A DNA stretch of 64,000 bases from Bacteriovoracaceae bacterium (GCA_947441615.1 CANEUH010000015.1:1-64000); one strand, 5' to 3'. Numbered from the stretch's first letter, positions 27,119 through 37,062 are shown. Notes: generated from the sequence alone by a model not told the origin. A program made the numbers and translations.

Positions 27119-28968
27119 TTCCTAGGATTGCTCTCGTCGGTATGCCTAATGTAGGAAAGACAGCATTATTTAATAAACTCACTGGAAGCTTCCAGCGAGT
27201 CGCGAATTTTCCAGGGGTCACGGTTGAGAAAAAAACGGGGTGGGTGAGCGAGAATGGTGAAAAAATTCTCGAAGTCATAGATCTTCCGGGCATTTACTCA
27301 TTGGATGCTACAACTCTAGATGAAAAAGTCACAAAAGATTTTCTTCTTAAAAAAGAAAATGCAACTTCAGCTGATCTGTTTGTTTTAGTTTTAGATGCAA
27401 CTAATTTAGATAAGTCACTCTTTTTGGCCCTTCAGTTAAAAGAACTTGGTTATCCACTTGTGATAGCGCTGAACTTAATGGATGAAGCGAAGAAGAGAAA
27501 TCTCTCTCTTGATCTAGAGAAGTTTTCCTACAAACTTAATGCGATTATCGTACCAACCAGTGCTTCTTCTGGAGAAGGGGTGAGGGAACTTGTTCATTCA
27601 ATTAAGAGTGAATTAGTTAAATGCCACCACGTCGATTTAACGATACCTGAGCATTTCCAAAAAGTGTTTAGGTCACCTTCTTATGTTTCGAACGTTTTTA
27701 AAGAGATAGATGAATTATTAAATGAAGTGACGATCACGAAGCTTCGACCAGATACTTTTACCGAGAAAGTTGACTCTGTGGTTCTGCACCCATTTTGGGG
27801 AATCGTTTTATTATTTTCGATTTTGTTAATTATTTTTCAAACCCTTTTTTCTTGGGCGTCGCCGCTTCAGGACCTGATTGAAGCAGGCTTTGGTCTTGCA
27901 GGTAGTTTTGCTTCCGAAAATCTTTCCAACACTCTTTTAAAAAGTCTCGTGGTTGATGGAATGATTAGTGGTGTGGGTGGGGTTTTAGTTTTTCTCCCTC
28001 AAATTGTATTGCTCTTTCTTTTTATTCAGTTCCTTGAAGACTTAGGTTATTTAGGGCGAGCTGCGTTTCTCATGGATTCCTTTATGAGAAGGATTGGTTT
28101 ACCTGGAAAAGCCGTCATACCTCTTTTATCTTCTCACGCCTGTGCTATTCCAGGCATGTTATCAACTCGAGTGATTGATAATCACCGCGAAAGACTTATC
28201 ACGATGCTGGTCATTCCACTGACAACGTGTTCAGCAAGACTTCCGGTTTATGCCATTCTCATTTCCGCTCTCATTCCAAATGTTTCAATTGGAGGAATGC
28301 CTTGGTTAAAGCTCCCGGGATTAGTTCTTTTCGGTCTTTATATGCTTGGGTTTCTCTCTGCACTTTTGGTGTCTTTAGTTTTGAAGAAAACACTTCCACA
28401 ATCATCTCCATCGATGCTTCTCATGGAGCTTCCTCCCTACCGGGTTCCTAGTATAAAAAATCTACTTCTTGTGATGAAAAACAAGGCGATGATTTTTATT
28501 AAGAAAGCTGGTGGAATCATTTTAATAGTCAGTATGGTCATTTGGGTTCTTGTTACATTTCCTCAAAAAGATGGCATCACTCAGATAGAGCAGTCTTATG
28601 CAGCCGATATAGGTAGAGTTTTTGAGCCCGTCTTTAGACCTTTGGGTTTTGACTGGAGAATCACGACTGCACTCATTCCAAGTATAGGTGCTAGAGAAGT
28701 GGTTGTAAGTGCTCTCTCCCTCGTTCTGTCAGTCGAGGGAGAAAATGAAAAGGGTATGAAAGATGCACTTCTCACTCATTTTGGAGCAGGAACCCTTGTG
28801 GCACTTCTTATTTGGTTTGTTTTTGCCCCACAGTGCATTTCCACTTTTGCCGTCATGAAAAGAGAAACGGACTCCTATAAGTGGCCCGTCATTATGGTTT
28901 TATACACGATGACGATGGCCTATGTTTTTGCCTTCTTAGCTCGGCAGATCGTTCTTATTTGGTCTTAA
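27115..28968 (+). CDS. feoB: Ferrous iron transporter B
   Basis: 617 residues, at the short end of the family. N-terminal G domain: GMPNVGKTALF (G1), DLPGIYSL (G3), NLMDEA (G4). Then a helical region and the membrane part, where SSHACAIPGMLSTRVI and TTCSARLPVYAILI are the conserved gate segments and PSIGAREVVVSALS the second. Imports Fe(II) across the inner membrane with FeoA. No FeoC gene is seen. The last 14 bases overlap the convergent DUF4442 gene. Confidence 0.97.
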   Translation: MIPRIALVGMPNVGKTALFNKLTGSFQRVANFPGVTVEKKTGWVSENGEKILEVIDLPGIYSLDATTLDEKVTKDFLLKKENATSADLFVLVLDATNLDKSLFLALQLKELGYPLVIALNLMDEAKKRNLSLDLEKFSYKLNAIIVPTSASSGEGVRELVHSIKSELVKCHHVDLTIPEHFQKVFRSPSYVSNVFKEIDELLNEVTITKLRPDTFTEKVDSVVLHPFWGIVLLFSILLIIFQTLFSWASPLQDLIEAGFGLAGSFASENLSNTLLKSLVVDGMISGVGGVLVFLPQIVLLFLFIQFLEDLGYLGRAAFLMDSFMRRIGLPGKAVIPLLSSHACAIPGMLSTRVIDNHRERLITMLVIPLTTCSARLPVYAILISALIPNVSIGGMPWLKLPGLVLFGLYMLGFLSALLVSLVLKKTLPQSSPSMLLMELPPYRVPSIKNLLLVMKNKAMIFIKKAGGIILIVSMVIWVLVTFPQKDGITQIEQSYAADIGRVFEPVFRPLGFDWRITTALIPSIGAREVVVSALSLVLSVEGENEKGMKDALLTHFGAGTLVALLIWFVFAPQCISTFAVMKRETDSYKWPVIMVLYTMTMAYVFAFLARQIVLIWS

Positions 28969-29464
28969 CTTTTTCCCAATCTTTTAATTGCCAAAGAGTT
29001 GTGACCACGGCGACTTCTTTTCCGTTTAAGTCACGAATAATGGTTTTTAGTTCTTGAAGATATTTTCCCTCACTGGCCAGCCCCTCAGAAACTTTGTTCA
29101 CATCAATCTGAGTAGGGGAACAAAATCCTTCAAGATCTGCTCTTCCTTGATAAGTATATTTCACACTAAGTTCAGAAAGAATGAGGCGATACTTACTAAT
29201 CCCAAATGATGTGAGTAGACTCATTCCCGCGCAATATTCTCCTACCGTCGCCATCGCACAGGCATGAATGCCACCAAGGTGGTTGTGATTTAGTTTTCTA
29301 TTGGGAAGAGCGATGATGACTTCTTCAGAATTGATCCTTTTTAATTTAAAGCCATGAGGAGCATTAAAGGGAATTGCAAAGCGAAGAAGTTTATCTAGGG
29401 CCAAAAGATTAAACGAGGTAGGATTCGCGAGAATTTTATCCATCATTTTATAAAATTGTTTCAT
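28955..29464 (-). CDS. DUF4442 hotdog-fold thioesterase-like protein
   Basis: 169 residues. The middle, RKLNHNHLGGIHACAMATVGEYCAGMSLL, is the helix region of a hotdog fold: an N-H...G..HA pattern as in the DUF4442 and PaaI-like families. The C-terminal strand ends VVTTLWQLKDW. Probable acyl-CoA or acyl-ACP thioesterase; substrate not known. It stands two bases after the nitronate monooxygenase-like gene, so the two are co-transcribed, and its end overlaps feoB. Confidence 0.8.
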   Translation of the reverse strand: MKQFYKMMDKILANPTSFNLLALDKLLRFAIPFNAPHGFKLKRINSEEVIIALPNRKLNHNHLGGIHACAMATVGEYCAGMSLLTSFGISKYRLILSELSVKYTYQGRADLEGFCSPTQIDVNKVSEGLASEGKYLQELKTIIRDLNGKEVAVVTTLWQLKDWEKVKTK

Positions 29465-29466
29465 AT

Positions 29467-30450
29467 CTATCCCAGAACCTTGTTTAAGTTTTCTCTTGCT
29501 TCCTTTAATTCCACTTTATATCGCTCAATAATATCCTTAACGGATTCAATTTTATTGGTGAATTCAATGGAAGTTCCGGCACACCAAACAGATTTATAAG
29601 AAGCGCTGAAGGCTGCTTTTTCAAGCATCTTCATTCCTTTATAGTAAGTCACCATCTTGGCATACTTTTTAAGCTGCTTATTTTTATTCAAGATACTTTC
29701 AACGAAGTTTTGATCAGTCCCAATCTTTTTTAAGTAAGGGGTATTGATCACAGTGCATCGGCTTCCAGAGAGTTTAGTTGTGATGACAATGTCCTGAGCT
29801 GAATAATCAATACAGGCCTGTTTATAATCTTGTCCCACTTCACACTCAGTGGTTGCAATAAATGGAGAACCGATGGAAAGCCCATCCGCTCCCAGGGAGA
29901 GCATCGATAGAATTCCTGCTCCACTTCCGACACCTCCAGCTGAAATAACGGGAACCTTACAAACAGATTTTAAAGCAGGCACTAAAACAGATGCGGGAAT
30001 ATTCCCAAGATGCCCGCCGGCCCCCGAGTTCACAGCAATGACACCGTCAGCTCCCATGTCTTCCACTTTTTTAGCGTACCCTTCTTCAATAACGTCACAG
30101 AGAACTTTGACTCCCTGTTTTTTGGATTCACGAATCACTTCTTCTGGAGATCCAAGAGAGGTAATAAAAAAATTCACTCCCATATCTAAGCACTTATGAA
30201 GCTGCTTTTTAGCTTGAATGTTTGATTTATTAACAATGAGGTTGACCCCAAAAGGCTTATTGGTTTTTGCTCTGATTTCCTTCAGACCCACTTCTAGTTC
30301 TTCAATCGTTCTAAAATTCAGGGCCGGAATGCAACCAGCGATCCCACTTTCAGCTGCCGCAACGATCATTTTGGTATTCGTCACAAGAAACATAGGCGCC
30401 ATAATGATGGGTAATTCTGTTCCAAGTAGGTCTGTAAGGGGTGTCTTCAT
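29467..30450 (-). CDS. Nitronate monooxygenase-like FMN protein (NMO/FabK family)
   Basis: 327 residues, TIM-barrel FMN enzyme. Signatures: PIIMAPMFLVTNTKMIVAAAESG at the N-terminus, KPFGVNLIV, GAGGHLGN (residues about 143-150), and the phosphate-binding VISAGGVGSGAGILSMLSLGADGLSIGSPFIAT. It may oxidise nitronates or act as an enoyl-ACP reductase-like enzyme. The coupled thioesterase-like gene favours an acyl-lipid role, but this is inference. CTTTCTCC on the plus strand marks a good Shine-Dalgarno before the ATG. Confidence 0.88.
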   Translation of the reverse strand: MKTPLTDLLGTELPIIMAPMFLVTNTKMIVAAAESGIAGCIPALNFRTIEELEVGLKEIRAKTNKPFGVNLIVNKSNIQAKKQLHKCLDMGVNFFITSLGSPEEVIRESKKQGVKVLCDVIEEGYAKKVEDMGADGVIAVNSGAGGHLGNIPASVLVPALKSVCKVPVISAGGVGSGAGILSMLSLGADGLSIGSPFIATTECEVGQDYKQACIDYSAQDIVITTKLSGSRCTVINTPYLKKIGTDQNFVESILNKNKQLKKYAKMVTYYKGMKMLEKAAFSASYKSVWCAGTSIEFTNKIESVKDIIERYKVELKEARENLNKVLG

Positions 30451-30572
30451 CTTTCTCCTTCATTCTTGCTGCGCCGGGTCTCTGTAAGGCAAAGTCATAG
30501 AACTTTCCCTTCCCAAACAAGATTAATCTATGGGTTAATTGTACCAGTCATTTTTATAGCGAGGATGGAAAA

Positions 30573-31757
30573 ATGAAAAAAATCTTAGGATTAGTAGCCC
30601 TTACACTTTCAGCGGCCACGATGGCCTCTCCAGTTTCACAGTGGCTTACTGTGGATAATCAAGTTTTGGCTAAAATTAGACCCAATTTAAATAAATCAGT
30701 TCAAACAGTTTTTACTGGCGAAGGTGCTTCAGTGGTTAAGCTTTCAGCTCAAGAAATTGAGAAGCTTTCTCATGTTATTCACCATGATCTTCACCGCTGC
30801 GGTGGATTTATTCAACATAGCTCACAAGCTGAGGCGATCGAAGCGATTACCAGTCAGGGTGAAATGCATTTTGCCAAAAGAGCTATCTTTGCTGATTACA
30901 CAATTGACCAGCAAGGTGTAGCTGCTCCGATGGTGTCTCAAGTTGCAGAAAAAACAATCAGAGACATGATTATTAAATTATCGAACTTTAACACTCGTTT
31001 CTATAAATCAGAAACTGGTGTTCAATCTTCTGAATTTATCCGAGATACTTGGGCAAGTCTTGCTAAAAAGCGCAATGACGTTAAAGTTGAGCTTTATAAC
31101 CATAAAAGCTGGCCTCAAGCTTCGATCATCATGACAATTACTGGTTCTGAAAAACCTGAAGAGATTGTTATTGTTGGTGGACACGCTGACTCTATCGCAG
31201 GAATGTTTGGTGGGAATGGAAGAGCTCCGGGTGCTGACGATAACGCTTCAGGTATCGCTACTATCACTGAGGTCATCCGTATTCTTATGAACTCAGACTT
31301 TAAACCAAAGCGCACGATACAGTTCATGGGTTATGCAGCTGAAGAAGTTGGGCTTCTTGGCTCAAAAGAGATTGCTCAATCCTACAAGCAAAAGTCTCAA
31401 AAAGTTATCGGTGTTATGCAGCTAGATATGACACTTAAAAAAGGAACTGTTGATAAGGACATCGTCATGATGGCCGACTACACAAACGGTGCTCAGAATG
31501 AGTTTCTTGGTCGCCTTATTGATGAGTACGTAAAAGTTTCTTGGGGTTATTCTCGCTGCGGCTACGGTTGTTCAGACCATGCCTCTTGGACAGCAAACGG
31601 TTTCCCAGCATCTATTCCGTTTGAATCAACAATGGAAGACATTAACCGCAGCATTCACACGGCTAAAGATACGTTAGAATCTGCTGGCGGTGATGCAAAG
31701 CACGCTGCTAAATTTGCTAAGTTAGCGACAGCTTTTGTCGTAGAACTTGCAAACTAA
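30573..31757 (+). CDS. Secreted M28 aminopeptidase (Ap1 type)
   Basis: 394 residues with signal peptide (MKKILGLVALTLSAATMAS). Zinc ligands of M28 are visible: GGHADSIAG, GADDNASGIATITE, AAEEVGLLGSKEIA, QLDMT and SDHASW. This is the layout of bacterial leucyl aminopeptidases such as Aeromonas Ap1. A pair of Cys in CGYGCSDHASW is also typical. It would free amino acids from peptides outside the cytoplasm. GAGGATGG lies before the ATG. The helicase gene follows after 16 bases. Confidence 0.92.
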   Translation: MKKILGLVALTLSAATMASPVSQWLTVDNQVLAKIRPNLNKSVQTVFTGEGASVVKLSAQEIEKLSHVIHHDLHRCGGFIQHSSQAEAIEAITSQGEMHFAKRAIFADYTIDQQGVAAPMVSQVAEKTIRDMIIKLSNFNTRFYKSETGVQSSEFIRDTWASLAKKRNDVKVELYNHKSWPQASIIMTITGSEKPEEIVIVGGHADSIAGMFGGNGRAPGADDNASGIATITEVIRILMNSDFKPKRTIQFMGYAAEEVGLLGSKEIAQSYKQKSQKVIGVMQLDMTLKKGTVDKDIVMMADYTNGAQNEFLGRLIDEYVKVSWGYSRCGYGCSDHASWTANGFPASIPFESTMEDINRSIHTAKDTLESAGGDAKHAAKFAKLATAFVVELAN

Positions 31758-31773
31758 GAGGAAGATCAACTAA

Positions 31774-34509
31774 TTGAGTAATGAAATAAAGTCCTTATAC
31801 GAGGACATCCGCGCCAACCTTGAATTATCACGAAAAGCACTTATAACGACGAGTATCCTGGGAGATGAAGAATCTCCTGGGATGCGTCCTTTAGAAGAAT
31901 CAAATATCATCTTAGATACTCTCGAATCAATCGCTATTGATACAAGATCACTTTTGGATCTTCATCCTTCACTTGAGTCCCTCTTCGAAAAACATTTTGG
32001 AAGAGTCGTAGAGGTTTTCGAACGGGAAGCGATTGTAGAGACTTGTCTTGTTGAGGATTATCTTTTTCCGGTGACAAATTCTTATCCTCTTCTTGTTGAT
32101 GGTAAATTCAATAAAGATGTAGCGGAGTCCTATAAAGATATCTTTAAGGCCTGGATTGAGGAAAAAAGTGGGAAACATGTAACCACTCAAGATTTATTAA
32201 AACTTAATTTTGAATTAAAGCTCAATGATAGAGACCTATCTTGCCAGTGTGTTCAGTGTTTAGGCGATTACAGAACACAGGTGCGTGAAGCTGTTTTTGC
32301 CACGCAAACATCTCTCATTGATAAGTCAGAAGAAAAGCTCCATGAGTGGGTACTCACAAGAAAAATAACAGATATTTCTAATACTGTTTTTGATTTGAAG
32401 AAAAATCTAGAAAAGAATTTTCATCAGATGAGAAATAAACTTAAGCGCTCTTCAGTGAATAAACTCGAGAACGAAGTGAAAGCTCACTTTAGACTTAAGT
32501 TCGGTCCTAAGTCTGATTTGGGTAAAGTTTATAAAGAAAAATTAAATGTGTTTTTTAATACTCTCTTAGTTGAGCAAGGACTAAAACCCGAGCTCGTTTC
32601 AAATGAAGAGTACGAGAGATTTTATCTCCAGTTGGAGACCAATATTTGGAAAGGCGAAGTCTTTCTGAGAAAAGAATTTGAACGCTTCACTGGTGCCATT
32701 CTTGCTCTTAAGCGTAAAGACGTTTCATCCACAATCCTAAGAGAATATCTTGGGCAGTTTTGGTTACATACAGATGCCAGAAGAATGAATCGTCGTGTGA
32801 TTTATCACATGGGTCCTACGAACTCCGGAAAGACTTATCACGCGATTGAAGCCCTCTGCCAGGCGAAGAAAGGGTGTTATCTCGCTCCACTTCGACTTCT
32901 TGCTTCTGAACTTTTCGATACCATGAGTTCAAAAGGTGTAAAGACCACTCTTTTAACTGGTGAAGAGGTCATTGAAGTTCCAGACTCAACTCACTTCTCG
33001 TCAACAATTGAGATGGCAAAACTTCAGACTCGCTTTGATTGCTGTGTGATTGATGAAATTCAAATGCTCACGGATCCTCAGCGAGGCTGGGCGTGGACCA
33101 GAGCTCTGGTTAATATTCAAGCTGATGAAATCCATCTTTGTGGTGACCATTCGGTTTTAGAACTCGTTAAACAAGTTCTGGCACTTTGTGGAGATACGTT
33201 AGAAATTAAAGAATACACGAGAATGACTGAACTCAAGGTCATGGATCATCAGATTCCACTTTCTCAAATGCAAAAGAGTGATGCCCTGATTGTGTTCTCA
33301 AGAAGAAATGCCCTGAAATATAAAGCAGATTTAGAAGAACTTGATTTTAAAGTTTCAATTGTTTATGGACGTCTCTCGCCAGAGGTTCGCCGTGAGCAAG
33401 CGAGAAAATTTGATGAAGGTGAAACCGATATTATGGTTTCGACCGACGCGATCGCCATGGGGATGAACCTCCCTGTGAGAAGAATTGTTTTCTCTGCTCT
33501 GTCAAAATTTGTCGACGATAAAGAAAATCCACTTTCATTTTCTGAAATAAAACAGATTGCTGGTCGAGCTGGAAGATTTAAGCGTTTCCCTGTGGGAGAA
33601 GTGACCACTCTTAATCGCGTCGAAGATGGACTGAGAACCCTGAGAAATGCTCTCGATCATCATTTAGGCCAGCAAGGGAAGGCGATGGTAGGGCCAGATC
33701 TTGATATCTTTAGTTCCGTCAATAATGCACTTGAAACTCACTCTCTACCAACTCTTCAGCTCTCAGAGTTTCTTCGTCTCTTTAATACCATGACTTTCCA
33801 GAAACCATTCTATTGTGTGGACATGAAAGAAATGATTGAGCTCGCTGAAATGGTTGAAGCGGCCGATGAAGATAGAACTCTTTCTAATGCTGAAATCTTT
33901 GGTTTTGCCTGTGCTCCAGTGAACTTAGGTCTCATTGAACATGTTCAATATTACCTATGGATTCTCAATCACTATGTCACGGCCCAAAGTATTTACAATG
34001 AACCCATCGATGATAGATCCGATAACATCGACTATCTTGAAACGTCTATTAAGTGTGTGGAGCTTTTTCAGTGGCTTTCAAGGCACTTTAATCAGAAAAA
34101 TTTCTCTTATGATGAGAAGCAGTTACTAGAAAATAAATCTAAGGCGATTGAGCGCTTGAATGAGCTCCTCTCTGATAAGATTGGAAAGAATTGTTCTAGT
34201 TGTGGTTGTAAAATGCCCGCCAATTCTCGCTTTAATATTTGTGATGAGTGTTTTTCAAAACGCCGATTTAACCGCAGACCACCTCGGGATGTCTCTTCAG
34301 AGAATGGAAGTGAAGGATCGCGTGGAGAGAGAACATTTGGGAGAAGTGATCGTCATAAAGGAAGAGACGATAATCGAGATAAGAATTCTAAGCAAAAGTC
34401 TGGGAAATCCAGTGAGCAGGGAGTGAGAAGACCCAAACCATCAGGTATGAAGTCTGGTGGCGGAGGTAAAAAAAGTGATGCAGCTAAGGCCTTTAGAAAA
34501 TTCCGATAA
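31774..34509 (+). CDS. SUV3-like superfamily 2 RNA helicase with C-terminal zinc motif
   Basis: 911 residues. The first 340 are an unfamiliar helical region. The helicase core has YHMGPTNSGKTYHAIEAL (P-loop near 346-356), DEIQM (about 427), FSRRNAL, VYGRLSPEVRREQARKF, TDAIAMGMNLPVRRIVFS and QIAGRAGRFKRFPVGEVTTL. This set is that of SUV3, the helicase of the mitochondrial RNA degradosome and its bacterial relatives. Near 807 is a four-Cys motif (CSSCGC...CDEC), then a basic Arg/Gly/Ser tail. TTG start with GAGGA 11 bases upstream, as the nearest ATG is out of frame. Confidence 0.9.
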   Translation: MSNEIKSLYEDIRANLELSRKALITTSILGDEESPGMRPLEESNIILDTLESIAIDTRSLLDLHPSLESLFEKHFGRVVEVFEREAIVETCLVEDYLFPVTNSYPLLVDGKFNKDVAESYKDIFKAWIEEKSGKHVTTQDLLKLNFELKLNDRDLSCQCVQCLGDYRTQVREAVFATQTSLIDKSEEKLHEWVLTRKITDISNTVFDLKKNLEKNFHQMRNKLKRSSVNKLENEVKAHFRLKFGPKSDLGKVYKEKLNVFFNTLLVEQGLKPELVSNEEYERFYLQLETNIWKGEVFLRKEFERFTGAILALKRKDVSSTILREYLGQFWLHTDARRMNRRVIYHMGPTNSGKTYHAIEALCQAKKGCYLAPLRLLASELFDTMSSKGVKTTLLTGEEVIEVPDSTHFSSTIEMAKLQTRFDCCVIDEIQMLTDPQRGWAWTRALVNIQADEIHLCGDHSVLELVKQVLALCGDTLEIKEYTRMTELKVMDHQIPLSQMQKSDALIVFSRRNALKYKADLEELDFKVSIVYGRLSPEVRREQARKFDEGETDIMVSTDAIAMGMNLPVRRIVFSALSKFVDDKENPLSFSEIKQIAGRAGRFKRFPVGEVTTLNRVEDGLRTLRNALDHHLGQQGKAMVGPDLDIFSSVNNALETHSLPTLQLSEFLRLFNTMTFQKPFYCVDMKEMIELAEMVEAADEDRTLSNAEIFGFACAPVNLGLIEHVQYYLWILNHYVTAQSIYNEPIDDRSDNIDYLETSIKCVELFQWLSRHFNQKNFSYDEKQLLENKSKAIERLNELLSDKIGKNCSSCGCKMPANSRFNICDECFSKRRFNRRPPRDVSSENGSEGSRGERTFGRSDRHKGRDDNRDKNSKQKSGKSSEQGVRRPKPSGMKSGGGGKKSDAAKAFRKFR

Positions 34510-35314
34510 AATATCTTATGTAGATTTTGCCCGAACTATTTTAGAAGGGCAGAATCTCGAATCGAAACTCCTTTCAACCTCCATCGATTGGACGGGTTGG
34601 AAAGAATACAGTCTGCCATCACTACCTGGCCGATCGGGTAAGCTGTCTTTTTCTGATCAACACATTAAATTTCCCAAGGCCAGTCGTTTAAATGAAAATG
34701 ACATGAAGGCATTAGCTCTTCACAGTTTTGCCAATCATGAGTTACTTGCGATTGAAATGATGGCGGCAGCTGTTCTTCTTTATCCTCATCAAAATGAAGA
34801 AGATGCTCGATTCAAAAAAGGAATCGTGACGGCACTCAAAGAAGAGCAAAAACACTTGGGTCTTTATATCAAGAGACTTAATGAACTCGGATTTGCATTT
34901 GGTGATTTCCCATTGAATGATTTTTTTTGGCGCCAAATGGAGAAATTAAAAACTCCTGCTCACTATACGGCCGTGATGTCCCTGACTTTTGAGGCAGCGA
35001 ACTTAGATTTTGCTCAGTATTACGCTAAAGTTTTTAGACAGCTTGGTGATACTGAAACGGCTTCAATCTTAGATACTGTCCTTCAAGATGAAATTGGTCA
35101 TGTGGCGTTTGGGTCTTATTGGATGAAGAAATGGAAAAAAGATCAATCTTTATGGGATTATTATATGGCCTCTCTTCCTTGGCCATTAACTCCAGCTCGA
35201 AGTAAGGGATTGGCCTTTGACCCTGTCATACACACAAAAGGTATTCAGGATGAAGATTTTGTGAAAAGTCTCGTGAGTTACGATGATGATTTTAAAATTA
35301 CCAAACGCTCGTAA
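34478..35314 (+). CDS. DUF455 ferritin-like di-iron protein
   Basis: 278 residues from the ATG at 34478, which has GGAGG 11 bases upstream. It overlaps the helicase end by 32 bases in another frame. A longer GTG start at 34457 is possible. The four-helix part holds ferritin-type ligands: FANHELLAIEMM, LKEEQKHLGLY, FEAANLDFAQYY and LQDEIGHVAFG. This is the DUF455 group, likely a di-iron oxygenase or oxidase. Its TAA is followed at once by the ATG of the ATP-grasp-like gene. Confidence 0.82.
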   Translation: MQLRPLENSDKISYVDFARTILEGQNLESKLLSTSIDWTGWKEYSLPSLPGRSGKLSFSDQHIKFPKASRLNENDMKALALHSFANHELLAIEMMAAAVLLYPHQNEEDARFKKGIVTALKEEQKHLGLYIKRLNELGFAFGDFPLNDFFWRQMEKLKTPAHYTAVMSLTFEAANLDFAQYYAKVFRQLGDTETASILDTVLQDEIGHVAFGSYWMKKWKKDQSLWDYYMASLPWPLTPARSKGLAFDPVIHTKGIQDEDFVKSLVSYDDDFKITKRS

Positions 35315-36367
35315 ATGAAGCCCATTAAAGTTAACGCTGATTATGAGATCACTCTCTTTGAAAATAAATCCGCTCCTAAGCTGATTAATCAATCCTTGGA
35401 ATTTCTAGCACTCTATCTTGAAAATAGACCTTTAGTGACGGATAAACACTATACACAAAATTTTTTAGATCACGTGACTAGGATTTCTGGATCTGTGCCT
35501 TCATTTTCAGCGGAGAAGGATTTTGAAAATTGGTGGGGAAGTCTTAAAAATATACCACTTGAAAAAAAACTAAATTCCAAGGAGTTCTCCGCACGGTTTA
35601 CTCCAGGAGTTCAGATCATCTCTCATGTATCCGATTTGCAATTAGGTGAAGGACAAACCTATTTGGCAAAAAACCCCTATGGAATGTCGGGACAAAATTT
35701 TCTTAAATTCATTAAAAACCAAGAGACTGAACTTCTACCCCTGTTAAAGAAGTCAAAACGACTTTTAGTTGAACCTTTTCTCGACAGGAAAAAAGATTTC
35801 TCGCACTATGTTTTTTCTGATGGAACTTTTATTGCTTATGAAAATCTTGTTGATCATCATTTTCAGTATAAAGGGACAATTTTTAGAAATCTTCATGCTC
35901 CAAGTTTGGAGTCACTAAGTTTCTATCATGAGATTGATAAAAGTGAGTGGGACCAGTTTGAAACAGAATTTAATTCCATTCGGGAGGCCATGAAAAGAGA
36001 GGGAGCAACCGGTGGGTATTCTGTCGATTCATTCACTTTCTTTGAAGAGGGGAAACTCAAGATTAGAACTTGCTCCGAGATCAATTACCGTAAAACGATG
36101 GGGCTTGTGGCGTGGTTACTTTCTAAAAAATATGCTAATAATGGTGATTCCACAATGCTGCTTCTTGGTCAGTCCTTAAAAGTTTCCGGAAGTTTTGAGC
36201 TCATTGAAGAAAAAATAAAAAAGATAGAAGGTTGTCTTCAGCTGTCTCCAGGCGATACTCGGTTCGAGATTTTTTTTATTGCCGCTTCGGATTTCCAGAA
36301 AGCGAAAAGTAAATTTCAGGAATTAAAAAATTTACTGCCTGATGGCCAATTTTCTGTAGAGATCTAG
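35315..36367 (+). CDS. ATP-grasp-like protein coupled to the DUF455 gene
   Basis: 350 residues. Segments YLAKNPYGMSGQNFLKFI (Lys and glycine loop), RLLVEPFLDRKKDFSHYVF and a late Glu-x-Asn-x-Arg-like EINYRK resemble the ATP-grasp order of nucleotide-binding Lys, hinge and metal-binding Glu/Asn. I infer a ligase that joins a carboxylate to an amine or thiol. No substrate can be named. The start abuts the DUF455 stop, so the two enzymes probably act on one pathway. The 3' end overlaps the next gene by 36 bases on the other strand. Confidence 0.6.
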   Translation: MKPIKVNADYEITLFENKSAPKLINQSLEFLALYLENRPLVTDKHYTQNFLDHVTRISGSVPSFSAEKDFENWWGSLKNIPLEKKLNSKEFSARFTPGVQIISHVSDLQLGEGQTYLAKNPYGMSGQNFLKFIKNQETELLPLLKKSKRLLVEPFLDRKKDFSHYVFSDGTFIAYENLVDHHFQYKGTIFRNLHAPSLESLSFYHEIDKSEWDQFETEFNSIREAMKREGATGGYSVDSFTFFEEGKLKIRTCSEINYRKTMGLVAWLLSKKYANNGDSTMLLLGQSLKVSGSFELIEEKIKKIEGCLQLSPGDTRFEIFFIAASDFQKAKSKFQELKNLLPDGQFSVEI

Positions 36368-36949
36368 AATAATTCTTCCCGCTTCTTCAGCGGATGTTCC
36401 ATATGAAATAATCCCATCATCGTGGCCTTTCATGACAAATATTCCCGACGTCTTGTTAAAGAGAAGGTCAGAAGCAGCTTGGGCCATTTCTTGTGTGCCG
36501 TAGGGAATGTCCTCATCTATGAAGTCAAAGGGACCATTTTTTAGCATTTCCCAGAGTTCCTTGTGGTGGACATGAAAAACATATTGAATCGCTGAGTTTG
36601 CTTCATAAATACCATAATGAGTGAGGGACTCACTCGAAGGAGGGATAAGACCCTCGGCCGTGACTGAGCCCTTTTTAAGATCACATTCAATAACTTTCGT
36701 ATAATGATGGGCCTGGAGGTGAGCAAGATGCCCTGTTTGGCTTCCCGTGATGATAAAACTTTTCTTTGGAAGGCGGGAGGAGAGGTTTCCAAAACCAACC
36801 TTTTCGATCGGGTATTCGCCAATAAGACCCAGTTTAAAAAATAGGGCGCGCCACTTTTCAAGGGCGATGACCTGATTCATCTCAGGGGCCGGTGCCCTTT
36901 TGAGAGTCAGTTTAAACTTAATGACACCTTCATCCCGATTTGTATTCAA
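36332..36949 (-). CDS. Class II aldolase/adducin-domain protein
   Basis: 205 residues. KVGFGNLSSRLPKKSFIITGSQTGHLAHL resembles the family start, and FHVHHKELWEMLKNG holds a His pair for the metal; PYGTQEMAQ and VMKGHDDGIISYGTSAEEAG complete the pattern. This resembles methylthioribulose-1-phosphate dehydratase and related sugar-phosphate enzymes, but the substrate is open. A TTG at 36949 with AGGA seven bases upstream is used. A later in-frame Met (36880) has no good ribosome site. Convergent with the ATP-grasp-like gene. Confidence 0.82.
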   Translation of the reverse strand: MNTNRDEGVIKFKLTLKRAPAPEMNQVIALEKWRALFFKLGLIGEYPIEKVGFGNLSSRLPKKSFIITGSQTGHLAHLQAHHYTKVIECDLKKGSVTAEGLIPPSSESLTHYGIYEANSAIQYVFHVHHKELWEMLKNGPFDFIDEDIPYGTQEMAQAASDLLFNKTSGIFVMKGHDDGIISYGTSAEEAGRIILDLYRKLAIRQ

Positions 36950-37062
36950 TGATAAGTCCTTGATCTCCTATGGGATTTGATTGCAAATACCGCAGGCTGC
37001 CTTATAATGAGAATACCGGATAACATGGGCCAAATACAAGACCCATTTCAATAGGAGTCGTT

